Assembly (NCBI RefSeq): GCF_025751535.1
Contig: NZ_JAOWLC010000003.1
Location: 1 to 64,000 of the forward strand
Length of the DNA stretch: 64,000 nucleotides
Source of the DNA: Lentibacter sp. XHP0401
GTDB taxonomy: Bacteria; Pseudomonadota; Alphaproteobacteria; Rhodobacterales; Rhodobacteraceae
Reading direction: 5' to 3'
Shown here in pieces: positions 26,119 to 34,663 of the stretch. Within the stretch, counting starts at the first letter, position 1; each line of letters begins with the position of its first letter. Under the pieces are notes generated by a model. It made no database searches, was not told the DNA's origin, and was given only the letters and a program-made list of their open reading frames with translations. The translations under genes and the position numbers were made by a program.

Positions 26119-27186
26119 ATGGTCATGAGTGCTGAAACAGATTGCGCCGATAAAGCCGATCTCCTCGCCCACGATCCGCCCCTGTTCTCTCCCGCCGAGG
26201 CAGCAGAGCTTGCGCAGCATCTCTATGGGGTTGTGGGCAGCATCCGGCCCTTGGCGGCAGAGAAGGATGCGAATTTTCTCATCACGCTCTCCTCTGGCGA
26301 GGAGGCTCTCCTGAAAATCACCAACGCGGTCGAAGACCGCGCCGTTACCGATATGCAGACAGCCGCCCTGATGCACCTCGCAGCAACCGATCCCTCACTG
26401 CCCGTCCAGCGCATTTGCGCCAGCCTTGCTGGCAACGCGAGCGAAATTGTAACAGCCGCCAACGGTCAGAGCCATGTTGTGCGACTCATGTCATTCCTTG
26501 GCGGAACCATCCTGAGCAGTGCCGCCCCGGGGGCAGGCCTGCACCACGAACTTGGCGCATTTCTTGCACGGGTCACACTGGGTTTGCGCGGGTTCTTTCA
26601 CCCTGCGGCTGGCCATGTTCTGCAATGGGATATCAAACAGGCCGCAAGCCTTCGGCCTATGCTGGACGCGGTACAAGACACAAGCCTCCGCACCCGTCTC
26701 ATGACCATACTTGACCGCTTCGATGCCGAAATAGCCCCCCGCCTGCCGCGCCTGCGCGCCCAGGTTGTGCACAATGATTTCAACCCGCACAATGTCCTGA
26801 TCAACAGCCCGACAGGCACGCACCCCATCGGGCTGATCGACTTTGGTGATATCGTGCATACGCCCATTGCTTGCGATCTGGCCATCGCCTGCTCATACCA
26901 GATCGGCGAAGGCGCAAGCGCCCTGAGCCATATCTGCGAAATGGTCACAGGCTATGCCGGCAAGCTGCCGCTCGAGCGCGAAGAGGTCGCGCTTCTGCCC
27001 GATCTCATCCGCTTACGCCACGCCACAACGCTGGCCATCGGCGCTTCACGCGCCCGGCGCTATCCCGAAAATGCCAGCTACATCTTACGCAACGCCGCTG
27101 CCTGCTTGCGCGGCATGGATGCACTCGACCACATCGGAGATGCAACCACCATAGAGGCTCTGCACGCCGCCGCCCGAACGGAGTAA
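26119..27186 (+). CDS. Aminoglycoside-phosphotransferase-fold kinase, hydroxylysine-kinase-like
   Basis: A small-molecule kinase of the APH/choline-kinase fold. Visible are the nucleotide lysine strand (EEALLKITN), the catalytic loop VVHNDFNPHNVLI and the metal-binding IGLIDFGDIVHTPIACDLAIA. This last pattern matches the hydroxylysine kinase (HYKK/AGPHD1) group better than antibiotic kinases. The next gene is a class III PLP enzyme of the matching phospho-lyase group, a strong functional hint. The start is uncertain: ATGs at 26119 and 26125 best fit the domain border, but the frame is open from an ATG at 26011 inside the previous gene. Confidence 0.85.
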   Translation: MVMSAETDCADKADLLAHDPPLFSPAEAAELAQHLYGVVGSIRPLAAEKDANFLITLSSGEEALLKITNAVEDRAVTDMQTAALMHLAATDPSLPVQRICASLAGNASEIVTAANGQSHVVRLMSFLGGTILSSAAPGAGLHHELGAFLARVTLGLRGFFHPAAGHVLQWDIKQAASLRPMLDAVQDTSLRTRLMTILDRFDAEIAPRLPRLRAQVVHNDFNPHNVLINSPTGTHPIGLIDFGDIVHTPIACDLAIACSYQIGEGASALSHICEMVTGYAGKLPLEREEVALLPDLIRLRHATTLAIGASRARRYPENASYILRNAAACLRGMDALDHIGDATTIEALHAAARTE

Positions 27187-27192
27187 CCCGCC

Positions 27193-28509
27193 ATGACCAT
27201 GGTTAACGCCTACAACGCCACCGCCGACAAAAATCTTGATCCTGAAGATAAAGCGCTCATTGCACGCCGTACCAAAGCGCTGGGGCCAGCCTATCGCCTG
27301 TTCTACGAAGAGCCGTTGCATATTGTGCGCAGCGAGGGTGTCTGGCTCTGGGACAAACACGGCAAGAAATATCTCGACGCCTACAACAATGTCGCCTCCG
27401 TGGGGCACTGCCATCCGCGCGTTGTGCAGGCAATTTCACAACAGCTTGGCGTGCTCAACACCCACACCCGCTACCTGCACGAAGATGTCGTCACCTATGC
27501 CGAGCGGCTTCTGGCAACACTGCCCGACGCACTGGGCCACATGATGTTCACCTGCACAGGCTCCGAAGCAAACGACCTCGCGCTCCGCCTCACCCGTAGC
27601 TACACGCGGCGGCAAGGCGTCATCGTCACCCGCCTCGCCTATCATGGCCTCACCGAAGCCGTGTCCGAGCTGTCTCCCTCGCTAGGCGAGTTTGTGCCGC
27701 GCGGCCCCCGTGTGCGGCTGATAGATGCGCCAAATCCGCTACATGTGCCGCCAGAAGACCAAGGCGCGCTGTTTGCCACCAATCTGGCCAAGGCCATTGC
27801 CGACATGCGCGCCGACGGGGTCGAACCCGCAGCGCTCCTTGTCGATACGTTGTTCTCCAGCGATGGCCTCTACCCCGATCCAGTCGGCTTTCTAAAGCCC
27901 GCAGTTGATCTGATCCGCGCCGAAGGTGGCCTTTTCATTGCCGACGAAGTTCAGGCAGGCTTTGCCCGCACAGGCAGTGCCTTCTGGGGCTTCCAGCGCC
28001 ATGGTCTCGTGCCTGACATCGTCACCATGGGCAAGCCGATGGGCAACGGGTTTCCCCTCGCAGGTGTCGCCATGCGCCCGGAAATTATCAAGGAATTCGG
28101 GGAGCGTGCGCGCTACTTCAACACCTTCGGAGGCAACCCTGTAGCCGCAGCCGCAGGAATGGCCGTTCTCGATGTCATCGAAGAGGAGGCCCTCCAAAGC
28201 AATTCGCAGCACATGGGCACTTTCGTCAAACAGGGTCTCTCTGACATCGCCACGCGGCACATAGCCATCAGCGATGTGCGCGGCGCAGGGCTTTTTCTCG
28301 CGGTAGAGTGTGTTTCAAACGGTGCACCAAACGCCACATTGGCCAGCTTCGTCGTGAATCACCTGCGCCAGAACGGCGTGCTCATCAGCGCAACCGGTCC
28401 CGATGGAAACATCCTCAAAATCCGCCCCCCCCTCGTCTTGCAACAGCCTGAAGCGCAGTTCTTTCTCGATACCGTCGACGCAGCCTTTAACGCCGCTAAT
28501 CCGCAATAA
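27193..28509 (+). CDS. Class III aminotransferase-fold PLP enzyme, likely O-phosphoamine phospho-lyase
   Basis: A 438-residue PLP enzyme. The core motif FIADEVQAGFARTGSAFWGFQRHGLVPDIVTMGKPMGNGFPLAGV contains the PLP lysine in TMGKPMGNG. That string is typical of the AGXT2-like group, which includes ethanolamine-phosphate and 5-phosphohydroxylysine phospho-lyases. Those enzymes eliminate phosphate and ammonia from a phosphorylated hydroxyamine to give an aldehyde. It starts 7 bases after the kinase gene, whose product would be its substrate. An ordinary omega-aminotransferase activity cannot be excluded from sequence alone. Confidence 0.88.
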   Translation: MTMVNAYNATADKNLDPEDKALIARRTKALGPAYRLFYEEPLHIVRSEGVWLWDKHGKKYLDAYNNVASVGHCHPRVVQAISQQLGVLNTHTRYLHEDVVTYAERLLATLPDALGHMMFTCTGSEANDLALRLTRSYTRRQGVIVTRLAYHGLTEAVSELSPSLGEFVPRGPRVRLIDAPNPLHVPPEDQGALFATNLAKAIADMRADGVEPAALLVDTLFSSDGLYPDPVGFLKPAVDLIRAEGGLFIADEVQAGFARTGSAFWGFQRHGLVPDIVTMGKPMGNGFPLAGVAMRPEIIKEFGERARYFNTFGGNPVAAAAGMAVLDVIEEEALQSNSQHMGTFVKQGLSDIATRHIAISDVRGAGLFLAVECVSNGAPNATLASFVVNHLRQNGVLISATGPDGNILKIRPPLVLQQPEAQFFLDTVDAAFNAANPQ

Positions 28510-28542
28510 CCCACATCGCTCACCATAAAACTGTCTGAACAC

Positions 28543-29070
28543 ATGCTAAATTCAATTACACCCAACCCCGATTTCCGCATTCGCCACGCCACAGGCGAAG
28601 ATGCCGCCCTTGTCGTCGACTACATGAAAAAGCTCGGCACATACCAGAAAATGGCCGACAAAATCACTGCAACAGCCCCGGATATCAAACGCCTGCTTGA
28701 TGAGAGTCTGGGAGAGGCCATCTTCGGCATCTACAAAGGACAGGTCATAGGCTTTCTCTATTTCTGTCAGAAATCATCCGCCTTCACAGGCCGTTCGGGG
28801 CTCTATGTCGATGGCTTTCTGGTTGATACAGATGTCCGCCACCTCGGGTTTGGCAAACTCATGTGGGCCTATCTCAGTAAGCTAGCTCTGGAGCGCGGCT
28901 GCCTGTTCCTCGAATGGGGATGCCTGGATTGGAATACTCCCGCCATTGCGTTTTACAGAGGCCTCGGCGCCTACAGCGTCGATGACATGACTATTTTCAG
29001 GTTCACGCCAGACGCCCTGAAGGCCAACGCTCTTACAGCAGATACAGCCAGTTTACGCGAAATACCCTGA
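28543..29070 (+). CDS. GNAT N-acetyltransferase, SSAT/thialysine-acetyltransferase-like
   Basis: A 175-residue acetyl-CoA-dependent N-acetyltransferase. The acetyl-CoA site is GFLVDTDVRHLGFGKLMWAYLSKLALERGCLFLEWGCLDWNTPAIAFYRGLGA. The LEW-x-LDWN-PAIAFYRGLGA ending is the hallmark of the spermidine/spermine acetyltransferase (SSAT) group, which acetylates diamines, polyamines and lysine analogues. It sits 33 bases after the aminotransferase gene and so closes the catabolic operon, whose first gene is a deacetylase of the opposite activity. The substrate is inferred as an amine of the same pathway. Confidence 0.88.
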   Translation: MLNSITPNPDFRIRHATGEDAALVVDYMKKLGTYQKMADKITATAPDIKRLLDESLGEAIFGIYKGQVIGFLYFCQKSSAFTGRSGLYVDGFLVDTDVRHLGFGKLMWAYLSKLALERGCLFLEWGCLDWNTPAIAFYRGLGAYSVDDMTIFRFTPDALKANALTADTASLREIP

Positions 29071-29119
29071 AACGATCAACAATGTTGAAGCTACGTGAAA
29101 CCGCACACGCTAAATCCAC

Positions 29120-29162
29120 TTGACCAAATTTTAATGTTTCCATATTTCATAAATTATGGAAA
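29120..29162 (+). promoter_or_regulatory. Ars promoter with palindromic operator overlapping the start codon
   Basis: TTGACC (29120-29125) is a good -35; a -10-like TATTTC or ATAAAT lies at 29143-29154. TTTCCATA (29137-29144) and TATGGAAA (29155-29162) form a perfect 8-bp inverted repeat around a 10-base partly symmetric centre containing ATTT-CAT-AAAT. The second arm contains the ATG at 29156. Transcription from this promoter would start at or next to the ATG, and no Shine-Dalgarno sequence precedes it. The mRNA is therefore probably leaderless and the ArsR-type dimer would cover both promoter and start. Confidence 0.7.
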
Positions 29163-29989
29163 TATTGCTAACGGATCAACTTGCCGCCCTCAGTCATCCG
29201 CAGAGAATGGCCGTATTCCGCCTTCTCATGCGGCGCTGCCCTGATGAGCTTCCCGCAGGCGAAATAGCGCAGGTGCTGGCGCTCAAGCCCAGCACCGCCT
29301 CGGTCTATCTCGCGGCGCTCACACAGGCTGGCCTTATCACCCAGCGCCGCGACGGCACGCGCCTGCTCTACACAGTCAATCTCAACGCCACCCGCGCTGT
29401 TATCGCAGGTCTTGTGCTTGATTGCTGCCAAGGCCGCACCGATCTCTGCCCGCCTCACTTCTCGGGCATCCTCGAAAGCTTCCCTCCTGTGTCGGACCAA
29501 AAATTCAACGTCCTCTTCATCTGCACGGGCAACTCTGCCCGCTCGATCTTTGCCGAAACGATCCTGCGCGACATGGCCGGTGACAGGTTCACCGCCTACT
29601 CGGCAGGCACAGCATACCGTTCCGCGCTCAACCCCTTCGCCGTTGAAATGCTGAAATCAAAGGGGCATGATGTGTCCCCGCTACGCTCCAAAAACCTGAC
29701 CGGATTTCAAGGTTCCGATGCGCCGCAAATGGACTTTGTCTTTACCGTCTGTGACCTTGCCGCCAATGAGGAATGCGCCGCATGGCAGGGCCAGCCCGTC
29801 TCGGGCCATTGGGGCATGCCCGACCCCGTCAAAGCCCAAGGCACAGATGCTGAAAAGCGCCTCGCCTTTCAGCAAGCCTACGGCGCGCTGCACAACAGGA
29901 TCACCGCCTTCACCTCCCTGCCGTTCCAGGCCCTCGACCGTGCAACGCTCCAAACCCGCGTTGATGCCATCGGTAAAAAACCCTCATAG
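29156..29989 (+). CDS. Fused ArsR repressor - arsenate reductase (LMW-PTP type)
   Basis: A 277-residue fusion. Residues 1-105 are an ArsR/SmtB winged helix ([49 protein letters not shown]). A Cys-Cys pair at 90-91 and Cys98 resemble the C-terminal arsenite site of Acidithiobacillus-type ArsR. Residues 116-277 are a low-molecular-weight phosphatase-type arsenate reductase with P-loop CTGNSAR (Cys123-Arg129), relay cysteines Cys199 and Cys207 ([10 protein letters not shown]) and the Asp of MPDP. One protein would thus sense arsenite and make it from arsenate. It heads the ars operon with gapDH and arsJ. Confidence 0.92.
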   Translation: MEILLTDQLAALSHPQRMAVFRLLMRRCPDELPAGEIAQVLALKPSTASVYLAALTQAGLITQRRDGTRLLYTVNLNATRAVIAGLVLDCCQGRTDLCPPHFSGILESFPPVSDQKFNVLFICTGNSARSIFAETILRDMAGDRFTAYSAGTAYRSALNPFAVEMLKSKGHDVSPLRSKNLTGFQGSDAPQMDFVFTVCDLAANEECAAWQGQPVSGHWGMPDPVKAQGTDAEKRLAFQQAYGALHNRITAFTSLPFQALDRATLQTRVDAIGKKPS

Positions 29990-30002
29990 AGGATTTCGCA
30001 AC

Positions 30003-31001
30003 ATGACAACCTACGCAATCAACGGCCTCGGCCGCATGGGCAAACTCGCCCTGCGCCCGCTTCTGGAAAGCGGCGCAAAAGTCGCCTTTATCAACGATGC
30101 CGTGGGCGACCCCGCCATGCACGCGCACCTGCTCGAGTTTGATTCTGTTCACGGCCGCTGGCCTGCTTCCTTTTCCTCTGATGACACCTCTGTCAGCATT
30201 GACGGAACCCGAATTCCCGTCACTCAAACCCGCAACTTGCAAGAGCTTCCGCTTGAAGGCGTCGATGTAGTGATTGATTGTACAGGTGCTTTCAAAACCG
30301 AGGCAAAACTCGCGCCATACTTCGCAGCTGGCGTGAAAAAAGTGGTCGTCTCCGCCCCTGTAAAAGACGGCCCCACGGCCAATATCGTGGTCGGCGTCAA
30401 CGATGATAGCTACGATCCCGACACCCACCAGATCGTAACAGCCGCAAGCTGCACAACCAACTGCCTCGCGCCCGTGGTAAAAGTGCTACTCGAAGGTATC
30501 GGTATCAAGCACGGCTCTATCACAACCATCCATGACGTCACCAACACCCAGACAATCATTGACCGCCCCGCCAAAGATCTGCGCCGCGCCCGCTCGGCTC
30601 TGACAAACCTCATTCCCACTACAACAGGCTCCGCAACAGCGATCACGCTCATCTACCCCGAGCTTAAGGGCAAACTAAATGGGCACGCCGTCCGCGTGCC
30701 GCTTCTCAATGCCTCGATCACGGATTGCGTGTTTGAAATGGAGCGCGAAACAACGGTCGAAGAGGTGAACGCGCTGTTCAAAGCCGCTGCCGATGGCCCG
30801 CTGAAAGGCATCCTCGGCTTTGAAACACGGCCGCTGGTCTCGTCGGACTACACCAATGACAAACGCAGCAGCATCATCGATGCGCCCTCAACCATGGTCA
30901 TCAACGGCACGCAGGTGAAAGTTTACGCTTGGTATGATAATGAATACGGCTATGCCTACCGCCTGATTGATGTTGCTCTCATGGTCGGCGCATCTCTGTG
31001 A
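30003..31001 (+). CDS. ArsJ-associated glyceraldehyde-3-phosphate dehydrogenase
   Basis: A 332-residue GAPDH. The NAD-binding N-terminus is [19 protein letters not shown], the catalytic cysteine lies in [15 protein letters not shown], and the C-terminus is [18 protein letters not shown]. In ars operons with arsJ this enzyme uses arsenate in place of phosphate to form 1-arseno-3-phosphoglycerate, which ArsJ exports. The immediate arsJ neighbour supports this role over glycolysis. The ATG at 30003 begins the Rossmann fold directly; the longer open frame upstream runs over the arsC domain in another frame and is not used. Its stop overlaps the GTG of arsJ. Confidence 0.93.
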   Translation: MTTYAINGLGRMGKLALRPLLESGAKVAFINDAVGDPAMHAHLLEFDSVHGRWPASFSSDDTSVSIDGTRIPVTQTRNLQELPLEGVDVVIDCTGAFKTEAKLAPYFAAGVKKVVVSAPVKDGPTANIVVGVNDDSYDPDTHQIVTAASCTTNCLAPVVKVLLEGIGIKHGSITTIHDVTNTQTIIDRPAKDLRRARSALTNLIPTTTGSATAITLIYPELKGKLNGHAVRVPLLNASITDCVFEMERETTVEEVNALFKAAADGPLKGILGFETRPLVSSDYTNDKRSSIIDAPSTMVINGTQVKVYAWYDNEYGYAYRLIDVALMVGASL

Positions 31002-32254
31002 CACAGGCTCCGGAACGCCCCGCAGGCTTCGCCGCCTACATCACCGTAACGGCAGCTTACTGGGCCTTCATGCTCACCGATGGTGCACTGCGGATGCTGG
31101 TGCTTTTGCACTTTCACACGCTCGGCTTCTCGCCTGTGCAGCTCGCTTACCTGTTTGTGCTTTATGAAATTGCAGGGGTGGTCACCAACCTCTCCGCAGG
31201 CTGGATCGCCGCACGCTTCGGCCTCACCTCAACGCTTTACGCAGGCCTCTCCCTGCAAATTCTGGCGCTGCTCGCCTTGGCACGGCTTGATCCCGCGTGG
31301 AGCGCCACCGCCTCGGTCATCTTCGTGATGCTGGTGCAAGGCGCATCCGGCGTTGCCAAAGATCTCGCTAAGATGAGCTCGAAAAGCGCCGTCAAAATCC
31401 TCGCTCCCACAGAAAATGGCGGCCTCTTCCGCTGGGTAGCGCTTCTCACAGGTTCAAAAAACGCAGTCAAAGGCGCGGGTTTCCTGCTCGGCGCGGCGGT
31501 GCTGGGGCTCTTCGGCTTCGGCCCCTCGGTCCTCACAATGGCCACGATCCTCTTTCTCATTCTGGTCGGCGTTGTCATCGGTATGCCCACGGGCCTGCCT
31601 GTGGGCCGCAAGGATGCAAAATTCTCCGAAGTTCTCTCCATAAACCGCAACATCAACTGGCTCAGCGCTGCGCGTCTGTTCCTCTTCGGCGCCCGCGATG
31701 TGTGGTTTGTCGTCGGCATCCCGATCTATTTCTACGCGGTGCTCTCCGACGGCAGCGAAGCGGGCAACCGCACCACATTTTTCATGATCGGCTCATTCAT
31801 GGCCGTTTGGACAATCCTCTATGGCGTAGTCCAGGGCTGGGCGCCGCGCATCCTTCGCGCAACATCACGTTCCAATGCCGATATCCTCGTCCAAGCCAAA
31901 ATCTGGGTCGCAGCCCTCATCGTCATCCCCGCATCGCTTGCCGCTCTGGTGTGGCTGTCCGCTGGCCCCTCGCCCCTGCTCACCGCAACAATCGTGCTGG
32001 GCCTCCTTGTCTTTGGCGGTGTCTTCGCGGTCAACTCCGCGCTGCATTCGTTTCTCATCCTCAGCTTCACCGATGCAAAGCGCGTCACGATGGATGTCGG
32101 ATTTTACTACATGTCCAACGCAGCGGGTCGCCTTGCCGGCACCGTGCTCTCCGGTTTCACCTATCAACTCGGCGGCCTCGCCCTCTGCCTCGCAACTGCG
32201 GCGCTCATGCTGGCTCTAAGCTGGCTGACCACAGCCCAACTCCGTATGCCATAG
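30998..32254 (+). CDS. arsJ: Organoarsenical efflux MFS transporter ArsJ
   Basis: A 418-residue major-facilitator transporter with about twelve helices. The family-specific start ([44 protein letters not shown]) and the loop [21 protein letters not shown] are those of ArsJ. It exports 1-arseno-3-phosphoglycerate, giving arsenate resistance with the GAPDH encoded just before it. It starts with GTG at 30998 in a GTGA overlap. It is the last gene of the operon and is followed by a shared terminator. Confidence 0.93.
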   Translation: MTQAPERPAGFAAYITVTAAYWAFMLTDGALRMLVLLHFHTLGFSPVQLAYLFVLYEIAGVVTNLSAGWIAARFGLTSTLYAGLSLQILALLALARLDPAWSATASVIFVMLVQGASGVAKDLAKMSSKSAVKILAPTENGGLFRWVALLTGSKNAVKGAGFLLGAAVLGLFGFGPSVLTMATILFLILVGVVIGMPTGLPVGRKDAKFSEVLSINRNINWLSAARLFLFGARDVWFVVGIPIYFYAVLSDGSEAGNRTTFFMIGSFMAVWTILYGVVQGWAPRILRATSRSNADILVQAKIWVAALIVIPASLAALVWLSAGPSPLLTATIVLGLLVFGGVFAVNSALHSFLILSFTDAKRVTMDVGFYYMSNAAGRLAGTVLSGFTYQLGGLALCLATAALMLALSWLTTAQLRMP

Positions 32255-32259
32255 AAAAA

Positions 32260-32287
32260 GGCCACCGCGCCCTTATGTGCGGTGGCC
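32260..32287. terminator. Bidirectional terminator between arsJ and the TRAP operon
   Basis: GGCCACCGC (32260-32268) and GCGGTGGCC (32279-32287) make a perfect 9-bp stem with a 10-base loop. Read leftward it is followed by TTTTTC, a good intrinsic terminator for the TRAP operon. Read rightward, for arsJ, the tail is T-poor, so it is weaker there. Confidence 0.85.
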
Positions 32288-32314
32288 TCTCAACTTTAAG
32301 TAACTGTGTCTCCC

Positions 32315-34540
32315 TCAGGCAGAAGCACGGCCTTTCGGCCGCATGGCTCTGGCAATCAGAAACAGACCGACTGCCCCCGCGACCCCGACAACATCAGACA
32401 AAAGACTGCCCTCAATCATAAAGAGCGCCACAACGATAAGCGCAATGCGGATGGGCGCTCCGGCACGGTCACCAACCCACCAGCCCTGCACGCCCGACGA
32501 AAGCAGGAACACCCCGAACACAGCCGTCGCACCGGCCCGCAAGATTTCATACCAGGCTCCATCAAACAGCAACGCGCCGTTATAGAAAAACATGAACGGG
32601 ACGATGAAGGCCGAAATCCCGATCTTGAACGACGCCACAGATGTCGACATCGGGTTGGCCCCCGAAATACCCGCCGCCGCATAACTCGCCAGCGCAACAG
32701 GCGGCGTAATCGCCGAGACAACCGCAAAGTAGAAGACAAAGAAGTGAGCGGTCAGAGCAGGAATGCCAAGCTGGATCAACCCGGGCGCAACAACAGATGC
32801 CGCAACAGCATAAGCCGCCGTTGTCGGCATCCCCATGCCCAACAGGATCGAGATACACATCGCAAAAAACAACGCCAGAAGCTGGTTTGCATCAGCAATA
32901 TCGAGCAGCACAGAAGAGAACCGCGCGCCCACACCTGTCAGCGAGATGACCCCGACGATGATACCCGCACAGGCACACACAGCAATAATCTGGACCGACA
33001 TTGTCCCCGCCAACTCAAACGCCTTCGAGACCGAGCGTATCCCCATACGGTAGGGCGTCAGCCAGCTGACAACAGCAGCCGAGGCTGTCGCCAAAGTGCC
33101 TGCGCGGATCACCGAATAGCCCATGAACAGAGCGACAATGAGAATGATGATCGGCAGGAACAGAAACACCTGACGTATCATATCACGGAACTTTGGCAGC
33201 TCTTCTTCACGCATCCCGCGCATGCCCAGTTTGGCCGCTTCGAAATCAACCATGAAGTAGATCGACACAAAGTAAAGCACCGCCGGAATGATCGCGGCAA
33301 TCGCAATATCGGTGTAGGGAATACCCGTGATCTCGGCCATGATAAACGCACCCGCGCCCATGATCGGCGGCATGATCTGCCCGCCCGTCGAGGCCGCCGC
33401 TTCAACAGCACCTGCCGTTGTCGGCTTGTAGCCCACCTTCTTCATCAAAGGGATCGTAAGCGAGCCGGTGGCAACAACATTGCCCGCCGATGTGCCGTTG
33501 ATCATGCCCATCAAGCCCGAAGCAAAGATCGACACTTTAGCAGGCCCGCCCCGCGCACGGCCAGCCGCCGCAAAGGCAAAGTTCACAAAGTAATCACCCA
33601 CTTTCGAGGCCTGAAGAAAGGCCGCAAAAATGATGAACAAAATGATGTAGGTCGAGGACACAGCCGTTGTCGGCCCGAGAATACCTGCATCGGTGTAAAC
33701 CTGGCTAAAGAAGCGCTGCCACGTAATGTCAGGCGCGTTCAGAAAGCTTGGCAGCATGTCACCGACAAACACATAAACAAGGAAAAACCCCGCAATGATG
33801 ATCAAAGCCAAACCCGCCACACGGCGCGTCAGCTCCATAATCAGCGCAGTGCCCGCAACAGCCGCAAGGCTCATGCCGATAGGCGCAAAGGGTGTGCCCG
33901 TCGAGTTGCGCATCAAAGTGCCGAAAATCGTGACGAGATAAATCGCAACCGCCACGGCACAAACGGAAAGGACAAGATCAGCGGGCGCAATACTGCCGCG
34001 CACACGGGGCCGTATCCAGCCCAGCACAATACCCAGCGCTGTCGCCACCAATAGGGGGATGCCGTAGTGATAGGTCTCGGCATTGCGAATACCCGCATCC
34101 ATCCCGTTCCACATCACACCATTGGCAATCTGGTTGCCAAAGCTCAGCGCTGTGTAACACGCATAAAGCGCTGGCAACATGACAAGGTAAGTTATGTAAT
34201 CAATCGGATGTTTGGTGTCTGTGTCGCGGTCAGGAAAATCGCGCGCAGAATACAAAAGAAACCCGAGGATCAACGCACCGGCAATATGCACAATGCGGAA
34301 ATTCCATGTTTCCATCGGAAAAACAGGCAGCCCCGGAATGCTTACACCCGTCCAGCTGTTGATAGACCAGCCGTTCAGCGCCGCCATGTGAAACAGAGCA
34401 TAAAACCCCGAAATACCCGCAATGGCCAAATACGTCCAACCGTGAAAAATACGGCGGTTGTGTTCAACAGGTTCATCATCAACCCCCTGCGCAAGAATAG
34501 GGCCGTCCGTAAGGTCTTCATTTGGTGTATCGGTGTTCAT
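32315..34540 (-). CDS. TRAP transporter permease, fused small and large subunits (TAXI type)
   Basis: A 741-residue 4TM/12TM fusion permease typical of TAXI-type TRAP systems, which import organic acids with sodium or proton co-transport. After a charged N-terminus come the DctQ-like helices (TYLAIAGISGFYALFHMAAL onward) and then the DctM-like part with GLMGMINGTSAGNVVATGSLTIPLMKKVGYKP, GGQIMPPIMGAGAFIMAEITGIPY and ILLGMGMPTTAAYAVAASVVAPGLIQLGI. The solute-binding partner is encoded 123 bases upstream. The C-terminus (VGLFLIARAMRPKGRASA) adds extra helices. Substrate unknown. Confidence 0.94.
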   Translation of the reverse strand: MNTDTPNEDLTDGPILAQGVDDEPVEHNRRIFHGWTYLAIAGISGFYALFHMAALNGWSINSWTGVSIPGLPVFPMETWNFRIVHIAGALILGFLLYSARDFPDRDTDTKHPIDYITYLVMLPALYACYTALSFGNQIANGVMWNGMDAGIRNAETYHYGIPLLVATALGIVLGWIRPRVRGSIAPADLVLSVCAVAVAIYLVTIFGTLMRNSTGTPFAPIGMSLAAVAGTALIMELTRRVAGLALIIIAGFFLVYVFVGDMLPSFLNAPDITWQRFFSQVYTDAGILGPTTAVSSTYIILFIIFAAFLQASKVGDYFVNFAFAAAGRARGGPAKVSIFASGLMGMINGTSAGNVVATGSLTIPLMKKVGYKPTTAGAVEAAASTGGQIMPPIMGAGAFIMAEITGIPYTDIAIAAIIPAVLYFVSIYFMVDFEAAKLGMRGMREEELPKFRDMIRQVFLFLPIIILIVALFMGYSVIRAGTLATASAAVVSWLTPYRMGIRSVSKAFELAGTMSVQIIAVCACAGIIVGVISLTGVGARFSSVLLDIADANQLLALFFAMCISILLGMGMPTTAAYAVAASVVAPGLIQLGIPALTAHFFVFYFAVVSAITPPVALASYAAAGISGANPMSTSVASFKIGISAFIVPFMFFYNGALLFDGAWYEILRAGATAVFGVFLLSSGVQGWWVGDRAGAPIRIALIVVALFMIEGSLLSDVVGVAGAVGLFLIARAMRPKGRASA

Positions 34541-34623
34541 GGTATAGCTCCGTTTCAGGCCAAAACCCTGCCGTCATCAGACAGCTTTCAGCACGAGCAA
34601 TTTTTGGAATGATCGAAGGTCAA

Positions 34624-34648
34624 GGGGCCGCGTGTGATACGCAGCCCC
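34624..34648 (-). terminator. Hairpin between TAXI binding-protein and permease genes
   Basis: 34624-34633 pairs with 34639-34648 (10 bp with one G-T pair, 5-base loop), starting 16 bases after the binding-protein stop. Only a short T stretch follows in the leftward direction. It probably attenuates or stabilises the upstream mRNA so that the binding protein exceeds the permease. Confidence 0.55.
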
Positions 34649-34663
34649 GATCTTCTTCAGCTC

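Noticed and set aside
29718-30002. N-terminal 95-codon extension of the GAPDH gene
   Set aside because: It runs over the arsenate-reductase domain in another frame, has no GAPDH similarity, and a good ATG at 30003 starts the Rossmann fold.
32306-34054. 582-codon open frame on the plus strand over the TRAP permease
   Set aside because: It is rich in Arg, His and Gln without domain-like pattern and lies wholly antisense to a strongly recognisable permease; it is an open frame created by the permease's codon bias.
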